DNA of 7,678 nucleotides from an uncultured Erysipelotrichaceae bacterium (lineage in GTDB: Bacteria; Bacillota_I; Bacilli_A; RF39; UBA660), in contig CACXEC010000017.1 of the NCBI GenBank assembly GCA_902766545.1, positions 1-7,678 on the forward strand, given 5' to 3'. Shown piece after piece: positions 1 to 5,115 of the stretch. The notes under the pieces are model-generated. The model had not been told where the DNA came from and ran no database searches. It worked only from the letters and a program-made list of their open reading frames with translations. The position numbers were made by a program, and so were the translations under genes. Positions within the stretch are counted from its first letter, which is position 1. Every line of letters begins with the position of its first letter.

Positions 1-24
1 GATTAAAAAATCTTTCTTATTCAA
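1..24 (-). CDS. 5' end of a divergent gene (partial, TTG start)
   Basis: Only eight codons lie inside the window, reading MNKKDFLI from a TTG start at 24-22. The call rests on its signals: on the minus strand a strong AAGGGAGGCG ribosome site (GGAGG at 36-32) sits 7 bases before the TTG, and a good promoter lies further upstream at 114-86. An in-frame ATG at 42-40 is possible, but it would place the ribosome site inside the gene and has only a poorly spaced GGAG (57-54) before it, so TTG is preferred. No function can be assigned from eight residues. Confidence 0.6.
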
Positions 25-85
25 GTTATCGCCTCCCTTCATTAGAAGATTGGCTCCACCCAACTTATTAAATGTTCCAAGGTAT

Positions 86-114
86 ATTATAACAAACTAA
101 TGTTCTATAATCAA
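86..114 (-). promoter_or_regulatory. Sigma-A-type promoter for the divergent gene
   Basis: Read on the minus strand, TTGATT (114-109) is followed by exactly 17 bases and a perfect TATAAT (91-86). Transcription would start near 79, giving a leader of about 55 bases before the TTG start at 24. Confidence 0.7.
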
Positions 115-408
115 TAATATAATTTAAAAATATGTAAAAAATTACTAAGGTATTGATGAACACGTATGAGACTCGTTATGTAGGCTACAGGTAGGCTACA
201 AACACCCCACAAATCCGCATAAATAAAAGGGCGCTAATTTAGCAGTGATAATAATTAGTTATTCCAATATTTCAAAAATACTGTATTTACGATTTTTTGA
301 TGTTTAATTATTAAATGTAATTTTTAAAAACTGCAAGTTTTAAATATTTTTATTTAATATCTAAATTGAATTGATATAACGGCCTGGAAAACAAATTAGT
401 GTTTAATA
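115..408. other. Intergenic stretch without a supported gene
   Basis: No convincing ORF lies here on either strand. Roughly 155-243 is visibly less AT-rich than its surroundings and holds the tandem repeat at 180-200 and a short palindrome GCTAATTTAGC at 233-243. The remainder (244-408) is A/T-rich with only short weak inverted repeats, for example AAAACT/AGTTTT at 327-341. No tRNA cloverleaf, riboswitch core or CRISPR repeat is visible. Confidence 0.5.
180..200 (+). repeat. Tandem direct repeat GTAGGCTACA x2
   Basis: GTAGGCTACA occurs at 180-189 and again at 191-200, an 11-base period. Each copy is itself an odd palindrome (GTAG-g-CTAC; the first extends to TGTAG-g-CTACA), so the pair could be two protein-binding sites one helical turn apart. 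The alternative is a leftover of coding sequence. Both readings are inference; only the repeat is seen. Confidence 0.6.
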
Positions 409-417
409 TGCTATAAT
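409..417 (+). promoter_or_regulatory. Extended -10 promoter for the Nudix gene
   Basis: TGCTATAAT (409-417) is a perfect -10 hexamer with the TG extension. No good -35 element stands 16-18 bases upstream, which is common for extended -10 promoters. Transcription would start about 424, leaving a short leader that begins with the GAGGTG ribosome site at 425-430. Confidence 0.5.
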
Positions 418-435
418 ATATAATGAGGTGTTAAA

Positions 436-840
436 ATGAATGTTGTTGGGACAATGATTTTTAAAGATAAAAAATTGTTAATAGATAAGCCGAGGAAAAG
501 ACCAACATATCAAATGATAGGTGGAAAGGTTGAACAGGGTGAGACCCCATTAGAAGCTGCTATAAGAGAGTGCCATGAAGAATTGGGAAAAGAAGCTATT
601 TTTGACGTTGACTTATTTGAACTAATTATGGAATTTGATGAGATTGCAACAAGTGATGGTCTAACACCTATTCATTTTTATGTTTTTAAATATAATGGTA
701 TTTTAGAAGGAATACTTGAAACATCAGAAGAAATAGAAAATTTTATGTGGTATTCAACTCAAGAAGGTTTTGAAATATTATCAAATACACTAAAAAATGA
801 AGTGGTTCCATATTGTTTAAAAAATGAATTAATTAAATAA
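436..840 (+). CDS. Nudix hydrolase (probable nucleotide pyrophosphohydrolase)
   Basis: A 134-residue single-domain protein, the usual size for a minimal cytosolic Nudix hydrolase. The Nudix box spans about residues 30-52: GKVEQGE, seven residues, then RECHEELGK, matching Gx5Ex7REUxEExGU with R44, E45, E48 and E49 as the Mg2+-binding core. One consensus hydrophobic position is Cys46 and the last is Lys52. Family members cleave nucleoside diphosphates linked to another group, such as 8-oxo-dGTP, other dNTPs or NDP-sugars; the substrate cannot be told from the box alone. The start is ATG with GAGGTG five bases upstream. It is the first gene after an extended -10 promoter, and a membrane-protein gene follows 19 bases after its stop, so the two are probably co-transcribed. 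The Nudix assignment is secure; an 8-oxo-dGTP sanitising role is only a possibility. Confidence 0.9.
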   Translation: MNVVGTMIFKDKKLLIDKPRKRPTYQMIGGKVEQGETPLEAAIRECHEELGKEAIFDVDLFELIMEFDEIATSDGLTPIHFYVFKYNGILEGILETSEEIENFMWYSTQEGFEILSNTLKNEVVPYCLKNELIK

Positions 841-859
841 ATTGTAAAATGGGCATATA

Positions 860-1504
860 ATGGATAGTTTTAATAATAATAGAAAAATAGAAAGTAATAG
901 TACAATTAAAAATAAGATAATTACTACTTTAATAGTTTTTTTAATTGGGATATTATTAGGTGTTTTTTCCAAGTGGTTAGACAACCTATCAATTGATAGT
1001 TCCATTTGGTGGCATAGAATAATCGAACGATTAGATTTAGGCAACTTTTTTTCTAATATGAGTATTTGGTTATTTATTGGAATAATAATTTCTGTATTTA
1101 GTAAATCCCCTTTAAGGGCAAGCGTCAATGTTTTTACATTTTTTGTATCAATGACAATTAGCTATCATTTATATACAGTTTTATATAGTGGATTTAATCC
1201 TAGAAATTATATGATGATTTGGTATGGGATAACAGCATTATCACCGTTATTTGCTTATATATGTTGGTATGCCAAAGGTGATAATATATTTTCTATAGTA
1301 TTAAATACCTTGATTATGTTTGTAATGTTTTCTAGTTGTTTTAGTATAGGAATGTGGTATTTTGATTTTAAAGGTATTTTATATTCGTTAGTATTTATTG
1401 GGACTTGCATGGTGTTATATAAAAAAACATTTAATATTGTAATTAGTTTAATCATAGGCTTGCTTCTATCATTTGTATTAAGAATTCCAATGATTGGTGG
1501 GTAA
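860..1504 (+). CDS. Multi-pass membrane protein of unknown function
   Basis: A 214-residue integral membrane protein with a short polar N-terminus (about 1-18) and hydrophobic segments near residues 20-36, 68-80, 87-108, 117-136, 143-165, 170-186 and 190-207. Distinctive stretches between segments are FSKWLDNLSIDSSIWW (36-51), YSGFNPRNY (109-117) and WYGITALSPLFAYICWYAKG (121-140), rich in Trp, Tyr and Gly, then IGMWYFDFKG (163-172). From memory this resembles a conserved family of Firmicute membrane proteins of unknown function; I do not assign a Pfam name. No catalytic motif is recognisable. There is no strong ribosome site: only GGG stands 6-8 bases before the ATG, so translation may depend on the Nudix gene ending 19 bases upstream. 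An overlapping minus-strand ORF (829-1128) is treated as a shadow. Confidence 0.75.
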   Translation: MDSFNNNRKIESNSTIKNKIITTLIVFLIGILLGVFSKWLDNLSIDSSIWWHRIIERLDLGNFFSNMSIWLFIGIIISVFSKSPLRASVNVFTFFVSMTISYHLYTVLYSGFNPRNYMMIWYGITALSPLFAYICWYAKGDNIFSIVLNTLIMFVMFSSCFSIGMWYFDFKGILYSLVFIGTCMVLYKKTFNIVISLIIGLLLSFVLRIPMIGG

Positions 1505-1601
1505 ACTGGTTATTAATTATAAATAAAAAGTCACTATTATTAACTTATATAAACTTTATTATGTTAAAGTAAGTTTTTAATAAATTAATATTGGAGGTTT
1601 T

Positions 1602-2246
1602 ATGTTAAAAGAACAAAATGTTATTAATTATTATGTCTTGTGTAATAAGTTAAAAGATGTTATACGTACGGGATGGATTAATTGGAATGTAAAAAGAGAA
1701 AGAGTCGAGAGTGTGGCTGAACATATTTATGGAGTACAAATGCTTGCAATTGCAATGAAATCTGAGTATCAGTATGATATTGATATAATGAAAGTAATAT
1801 ATATGATTGCTATTCATGAATTAGGAGAAATTGTGATTGGAGATTTAACTCAATTTGAAATAAGTAGAGAAAAAAAGATTAAATTGGAGCATGATGCTGT
1901 GCATAAGATAATATCTACATTAATAGATGGTAAAAAGATAGAAGAGTTATTTTTGGAATTTGATGCCCGTCAAACACCAGAGGCAAAATTTGCTTATCAA
2001 TGTGATAAATTGGAATGTGACATTCAGTGTAAATTATATGATCAAGAGAAATGTGTCGATTTAGAAAGCCAAGAAGATAATTATTCAGCTAAAAATGATG
2101 AAGTAAAAGATTTGTTAGAAAGAGGCTCATCATGGTCGGAAATGTGGATTGAATTCGGGCAAAGAAAATATGATTATGATCAAAACTTTAGGATGGTTTC
2201 TCAGTACGTAAAGGATAATGAAATAAATACTACTATTACAAGTTAG
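1602..2246 (+). CDS. HD-domain phosphohydrolase, YfbR/HDDC2-like 5'-nucleotidase family
   Basis: A 214-residue soluble protein. An N-terminal RTGW (22-25) and RVESVAEH (34-41) match the HDDC2/YfbR subgroup, whose members remove the 5' phosphate of deoxynucleoside monophosphates. Expected metal ligands are H41, then H72-E73 in IHELGEIVIGDLT (71-83), and D135 in CDKLECD (134-140). The signature His-Asp doublet is therefore His-Glu, a conservative swap that may be normal in this Firmicute branch. The last 60 residues are charged, with Trp at 178 and 182. A GGAGG ribosome site (1593-1597) stands four bases before the ATG. It follows the membrane-protein gene by 97 bases, with no strong promoter or terminator seen between, so a shared or separate transcript are both possible. 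Family is confident; the precise substrate is inferred. Confidence 0.85.
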   Translation: MLKEQNVINYYVLCNKLKDVIRTGWINWNVKRERVESVAEHIYGVQMLAIAMKSEYQYDIDIMKVIYMIAIHELGEIVIGDLTQFEISREKKIKLEHDAVHKIISTLIDGKKIEELFLEFDARQTPEAKFAYQCDKLECDIQCKLYDQEKCVDLESQEDNYSAKNDEVKDLLERGSSWSEMWIEFGQRKYDYDQNFRMVSQYVKDNEINTTITS

Positions 2247-2251
2247 ACCTT

Positions 2252-2274
2252 ATCAAAAGTAAGATGCTTTTGAT
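2252..2274 (+). repeat. Hairpin-forming inverted repeat after the HD gene
   Basis: ATCAAAAG (2252-2259) and CTTTTGAT (2267-2274) form a perfect 8-bp stem with a 7-base loop, six bases after the TAG stop. The T run (2283-2287) starts eight bases beyond the stem, too far for a classic intrinsic terminator. It may be an mRNA 3'-end hairpin or a weak first terminator ahead of the better one at 2306. Confidence 0.45.
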
Positions 2275-2305
2275 TTGCAACCTTTTTAATTGTTAAACTA
2301 TATTA

Positions 2306-2337
2306 AAAAAAGATTATGTAATTAATCTTTTTTATTT
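2306..2337 (+). terminator. AT-rich intrinsic terminator, possibly bidirectional
   Basis: A perfect 11-bp stem (2306-2316 with 2323-2333, A6-GATTA against TAATC-T6) encloses a 6-base loop TGTAAT and ends in a T-rich tail through 2337. The mirrored A run would serve a minus-strand transcript too. The stem has only one G-C pair, so efficiency is uncertain. Its place between the HD gene and the next promoter supports the call. Confidence 0.6.
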
Positions 2338-2340
2338 GTA

Positions 2341-2369
2341 TTGACATTTTAAATAAAAAAAGATACAAT
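2341..2369 (+). promoter_or_regulatory. Consensus promoter of the GntR-ABC operon
   Basis: TTGACA (2341-2346), a perfect -35 element, is followed by exactly 17 bases and TACAAT (2364-2369), a five-of-six -10. This is the strongest promoter in the window. Transcription would start near 2376, inside the inverted repeats that overlap the -10, so unregulated expression should be high and repression is likely. Confidence 0.8.
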
Positions 2370-2396
2370 ATTATTGTATTAATCAAATAATACAAT
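2363..2396. promoter_or_regulatory. Operator-like overlapping inverted repeats
   Basis: Three alternating half-sites are seen: ATACAAT at 2363-2369, ATTGTAT at 2373-2379 and ATACAAT at 2390-2396. The first pair makes a perfect palindrome of 8-bp arms around one base (ATACAATA-t-TATTGTAT, 2363-2379) that covers the -10. The second pair makes 9-bp arms (ATTGTATTA 2373-2381, TAATACAAT 2388-2396) around six bases, ending just before the GGAGG ribosome site at 2398-2402. A dimeric repressor bound here would block RNA polymerase, and the second repeat could also fold in the mRNA leader. The GntR protein encoded just downstream is the obvious ligand (inference). Confidence 0.65.
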
Positions 2397-2406
2397 TGGA
2401 GGCAAT

Positions 2407-2766
2407 ATGGAATTTACTTTTGATAATAATATTCCAATATATATTCAATTATTGGAATATTTAAAAATTTATTTAATATCTGGAGTATTTAAATCTGGTG
2501 ATAAATTACCTTCGGTTAGAGATTTTGCTACTACTTTTAAAGTAAATCCTAATACGATGCAAAAAGCTTTAATGGAATTAGAAAGCATGAAATTAATTTA
2601 TACAGAAAGAACTAACGGTAAATTCGTCACTAAGGATGAGGACTTGATCAAGAAATTAAAAGATGAATATGCCATGACGCTTGCTAAAAGTTATTTTGAA
2701 GGAATGAAAAGAATCGGCTTAGGTAAGGCTGATTCGATAAAGTATCTAGAAGGGGTTAAAGATTAA
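2407..2766 (+). CDS. GntR family transcriptional regulator, YtrA subfamily
   Basis: A 119-residue DNA-binding protein, probably the repressor of its own operon. The N-terminal winged helix-turn-helix covers about residues 10-75: PIYIQLLEYLK (10-20), GDKLPSVRDFATTFKVNPNT (31-50) across the HTH, then ALMELESMKLIYTERTNGKFV (54-74), helix and wing. The C-terminal tail is only about 45 residues, largely helical and charged, so there is no FCD or UTRA ligand-binding domain; that short build defines the YtrA subfamily, whose members usually sit beside and control ABC transporter genes. GGAGG stands four bases before the ATG. The ABC ATPase starts one base after the stop, so the genes are translationally coupled. 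An inverted repeat lies inside the first codons (2428-2461). The signal sensed is unknown; in Bacillus the related YtrA system responds to cell-wall antibiotics. Confidence 0.9.
   Translation: MEFTFDNNIPIYIQLLEYLKIYLISGVFKSGDKLPSVRDFATTFKVNPNTMQKALMELESMKLIYTERTNGKFVTKDEDLIKKLKDEYAMTLAKSYFEGMKRIGLGKADSIKYLEGVKD
2428..2461. repeat. Inverted repeat inside the 5' end of the GntR gene
   Basis: AATATTCCAATA (2428-2439) and TATTGGAATATT (2450-2461) are perfect 12-bp arms around a 10-base spacer, covering about codons 8-18 of the GntR gene. It could form an mRNA hairpin near the start of translation or be a second, intragenic binding site. Its sequence differs from the ATACAAT half-sites upstream. 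The encoded PIYxQL segment is conserved in GntR proteins, so part of the pattern may be a coding coincidence. Confidence 0.5.
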
Positions 2767-2767
2767 A

Positions 2768-3463
2768 ATGAAATTGTTAGAGATTAAGGATCTAAATAAA
2801 TCTTTTGATAATAAAAATATTCTTGAAAATATTAATTTAGAAATAACTAATGGTAGGATTGTTGGTTTGTTAGGCAAAAATGGTGCTGGAAAGACTACTT
2901 TAATAAAATTAATAAATGATTTACTTACACCTACTAGTGGGGAAATATTTATAAATGGAAAAAGAATAGGTGTTGAATCTAAAAAGGCAATATCTTACTT
3001 ACCAGAAAGGTCATATTTAAATAAGCAAATGAAAGTATCTGAAGTAATTAATTATTTTGAAGATTTTTATACTGATTTTGATACTAAAAAAGCAAAAAAG
3101 TTATTAAAAGATCTGGATTTGGATATCAATCAAAAATTATCAAAAATGAGTAAAGGAATGCAAGAAAAAGTTCTGCTTGTTTTAGTAATGTCTAGAAATG
3201 CAGATTTGTATGTTCTAGATGAGCCTTTAGGTGGAGTTGATCCCGCAACAAGAGATTATATATTAGATACTATATTATCCAATTTTAATGAAAACTCAAC
3301 TATTATTATTTCTACTCATTTAATCGCAGATATTGAAAGGATTTTGGATGAAGTTGTTTTTATAGATAAAGGGAAGATTATTCTACAAAGTGATGCCGAC
3401 AAGCTTAGAAATAACGAAAAGGCGTCAATTGATGAAATATTTAGGAGGATGTTTAAATGCTAA
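2768..3463 (+). CDS. ABC transporter ATP-binding protein
   Basis: A 231-residue nucleotide-binding subunit that powers the membrane partner encoded next. Walker A is GKNGAGKT (36-43), the signature loop is MSKGMQEK (127-134, a weakened form of LSGGQ), Walker B is LYVLDEP (147-153), the D-loop follows at GGVDP (155-159) and the switch histidine is H184 in STHLIAD. The Q-loop position reads YLPERSY (78-84), with Glu80 where most ABC ATPases have Gln; acidic residues there occur in exporter ATPases of the YtrB/BcrA-like type. The gene begins one base after the GntR stop with no good ribosome site of its own (GGGG lies about a dozen bases upstream), implying coupling, and overlaps the permease start by seven bases. 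With one ATPase and one permease gene, a dimer of each is the simplest complex. Substrate unknown; export of a peptide, antibiotic or lipid is an inference from the YtrA association. Confidence 0.93.
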   Translation: MKLLEIKDLNKSFDNKNILENINLEITNGRIVGLLGKNGAGKTTLIKLINDLLTPTSGEIFINGKRIGVESKKAISYLPERSYLNKQMKVSEVINYFEDFYTDFDTKKAKKLLKDLDLDINQKLSKMSKGMQEKVLLVLVMSRNADLYVLDEPLGGVDPATRDYILDTILSNFNENSTIIISTHLIADIERILDEVVFIDKGKIILQSDADKLRNNEKASIDEIFRRMFKC

Positions 3464-4248
3464 CTAAATTATTAAAATATGATTTAAAATATATGATAAA
3501 AAACATGGGAGTGTTTTATATTCTCGCTTTAGTTTTTTCAATAATTACAAGAATACTTTTCTCACTAAACCAAACGGTAATAGTTAATATAATTGGTCAA
3601 ATAAGTGTTGGATGCTTATTTTCAATGATTGCTAATATTTTAATAAATACTTTAATGAGAAGTTGGGTAAGATTTAGGGATTCAATTTATAAAGATGAAT
3701 CTTATTTAACTCATACGCTTCCAGTTACTAAAAATAATATTTATGATTCCAAGTTTATTCAGACATTAATATTTTTTATAATTAGTTTTTTAATTATTCT
3801 AGTTTGTTTGTTGATTGCCTATTATACGCCAGATAGATGGAATATGTTAAAAAAATTTATTAATACTATAACTACTGGCTTGGATTTTAGTACTTCATTT
3901 TTTGTAATCAGTGCTATATTAGTTATATTCTTAGAGATTTTTAATGCTATTCAATGTGGCTTTTTGGGAATTTTAACTGGCTATAGAAAAAATAATAATA
4001 AAATTGGCTTCTCGGTATTGTTTGGTTTTATAGCATATTTAACTTCTCAATGTATAGTTTTACTATTGGTTTTTATAGTTGGTCTATTTAATGATAGTAT
4101 TATGAATTTATTTAAAAATAGTGTTTTATTAGATGCAAGTTCATTTAAACTATTAGTAGTTTTATCGATTATACTGTATTTACTAATAATTGGTTTAATG
4201 AACATTTTATGCAAAAAAGTATTTAATAAAGGTGTTAATATTGAATAA
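3457..4248 (+). CDS. ABC-2-type permease subunit
   Basis: A 263-residue membrane protein with six likely transmembrane segments near residues 18-36, 44-66, 102-122, 148-172, 184-209 and 230-251, the usual layout of an ABC-2 exporter half. The cytoplasmic loop after segment 2 reads RFRDSIYKDESYLTHTLPVTKNNIYDSKFI (72-101 overall); the ESYLTHTLPV part is typical of permeases paired with YtrA-type regulators and probably forms the coupling contact with the ATPase. A strong AGGAGG (3443-3448) stands eight bases before the ATG, inside the end of the ATPase gene, and the two genes overlap by seven bases. It is the last gene of the operon, with a clear terminator seven bases after its stop. A minus-strand ORF across its 3' end (4047-4262) is a shadow. 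Confidence 0.88.
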   Translation: MLTKLLKYDLKYMIKNMGVFYILALVFSIITRILFSLNQTVIVNIIGQISVGCLFSMIANILINTLMRSWVRFRDSIYKDESYLTHTLPVTKNNIYDSKFIQTLIFFIISFLIILVCLLIAYYTPDRWNMLKKFINTITTGLDFSTSFFVISAILVIFLEIFNAIQCGFLGILTGYRKNNNKIGFSVLFGFIAYLTSQCIVLLLVFIVGLFNDSIMNLFKNSVLLDASSFKLLVVLSIILYLLIIGLMNILCKKVFNKGVNIE

Positions 4249-4254
4249 TTATTT

Positions 4255-4277
4255 AAGCTCAATTATGAGCTTTTTTT
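4255..4277 (+). terminator. Intrinsic terminator of the GntR-ABC operon
   Basis: AAGCTCA (4255-4261) pairs perfectly with TGAGCTT (4266-4272) over a 4-base loop ATTA, and a run of seven T begins at 4271. Stem, loop and T tract are all of standard form, directly after the permease stop. Confidence 0.85.
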
Positions 4278-4304
4278 AATTAAACTATCAATAATATTTA
4301 TTCA

Positions 4305-4313
4305 TGATATAAT
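4305..4313 (+). promoter_or_regulatory. Extended -10 promoter for the methyltransferase-like gene
   Basis: TGATATAAT (4305-4313) is a perfect -10 with TG extension, placed just after the terminator. The -35 position at 17-base spacing reads CTATCA (4285-4290), three of six matches. Transcription would start near 4320, at the AGGAG ribosome site (4321-4325), so the leader is very short. Confidence 0.5.
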
Positions 4314-4338
4314 AAATTTAAGGAGAATAAGTGTAATT

Positions 4339-5010
4339 ATGAATAAGGAACTATTTTTTAAAGCAATTATAAAATTTTTATTTGGATTTTTAATAGTAAG
4401 TTTTTTATTATTTGTTTCTGCAGGAACTTTTAATTATTGGAATGGGTGGCTATTATTATCTCTTTTGTTTATACCGATGCTTGTTGTTGGAATTATTATG
4501 TTTTTTAAAAATCCTGAACTTCTTAAAAGTAGATTAAATGCAAAAGAGGAAGAGAATGATCAAAAAATAGTGTTGTTATATAGTGCCATTATGTTTATTG
4601 TAGGTTTTGTTCTTGCTGGACTTAATTATAGATATAAATGGTTTGAATTAGATAATATCGTTGTTATTATATCATCAGTTGTTTTTATATTTTCATATCT
4701 TATATATGCTGAAATTCTGAGGGAAAATACATATTTATCTAGAACAATAGGAGTTAAAGAAACGCAAAAAGTAATTGATACTGGTCTATATAAAATAGTA
4801 AGACATCCAATGTACGCTATTACAATTATATTATTTTTATCTATGACTTTAGTTTTGGGTAGTATTTTTTCTTTTGTTGTTTTTCTTATGTACCCACTTA
4901 TTATTACGAAAAGAATAGTAAATGAAGAAATGATATTAAAAAAAGAGTTAAAGGGATATAAAGAATATATGAAAAAAGTTAAATATCGAATAATTCCTTA
5001 TATTTGGTAG
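4339..5010 (+). CDS. Isoprenylcysteine carboxyl methyltransferase-like membrane protein
   Basis: A 223-residue integral membrane protein with hydrophobic segments near residues 9-27, 36-56, 76-95, 104-125 and a paired stretch at 158-188. The C-terminal third carries the hallmark of the ICMT/phospholipid methyltransferase fold: a TGLYKIVRHPMY stretch (148-159, with Arg155, His156 and Pro157), then RIVNEEMILKKEL (192-204) and GYKEYMKKV (206-214). In characterised relatives these parts bind S-adenosylmethionine at the membrane face. Bacteria lack prenylated CaaX proteins, so the substrate is unknown; methylation of a lipid or small molecule is a guess. The AGGAG site lies 13 bases before this ATG, unusually far, but no better in-frame ATG, GTG or TTG exists nearby. 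The gene ends TAG immediately followed by TAA. The Pr6Pr-type gene's natural start follows 30 bases later, so the two probably share a transcript. Confidence 0.82.
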   Translation: MNKELFFKAIIKFLFGFLIVSFLLFVSAGTFNYWNGWLLLSLLFIPMLVVGIIMFFKNPELLKSRLNAKEEENDQKIVLLYSAIMFIVGFVLAGLNYRYKWFELDNIVVIISSVVFIFSYLIYAEILRENTYLSRTIGVKETQKVIDTGLYKIVRHPMYAITIILFLSMTLVLGSIFSFVVFLMYPLIITKRIVNEEMILKKELKGYKEYMKKVKYRIIPYIW

Positions 5011-5040
5011 TAATTTTATAAAAGATAGAATTGAAGTGAT

Positions 5041-5115
5041 ATGGTGAAAAATTATAGAATTTCTTTAGTTTTAAATATATGTATTGTTTAGTTAGTAACT
5101 ATTGGAAGTATTTTT
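5041..5115 (+). pseudogene. Original 5' end of the Pr6Pr-type gene, cut off by an in-frame TAG
   Basis: Reading from ATG at 5041 in the frame of the gene below gives MVKNYRISLVLNICIV, stop, LVTIGSIF, and then runs on into MFTGFKFMP. The stop is TAG at 5089-5091, codon 17. Without it the whole would be one ORF of about 224 codons whose first 25 residues supply a hydrophobic N-terminal segment of the kind this family normally has. A weak site (GAAGTG at 5033-5038) precedes the ATG. A single base change, for example TTG (Leu) to TAG, explains it; a sequencing error or readthrough are alternatives. Confidence 0.7.

Noticed and set aside
180..200. Tandem repeat as the start of a CRISPR array
   Set aside because: Two 10-base copies one base apart, with no spacers and no further copies.
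849..860. ATG at 849 as start of the membrane-protein gene
   Set aside because: It reads only three codons to a TAA and is in a different frame.
829..1128. Minus-strand ORF of 99 codons opposite the membrane-protein gene
   Set aside because: It lies antisense to a better-supported gene, has no clear ribosome site, and its hydrophobic run simply mirrors AT-rich coding on the other strand.
1255..1455. Minus-strand ORF of 66 codons
   Set aside because: Fully antisense to the 860-1504 gene, with no family resemblance and no start signals.
1553..1570. Inverted repeat ACTTTA/TAAAGT before the HD gene as a terminator or operator
   Set aside because: Only six pairs with one G-C pair and no clean T tract; expected by chance in sequence this AT-rich. 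A TATTAT at 1557-1562 lacks a -35 partner.
4047..4262. Minus-strand ORF of 71 codons
   Set aside because: Antisense to the end of the permease gene and starting inside its terminator stem; a shadow.
5089..5091. TAG recoded as an amino acid across the genome
   Set aside because: TAG is a plausible true stop for the HD and methyltransferase-like genes at family-typical lengths, and no other in-frame TAG interrupts a gene here.
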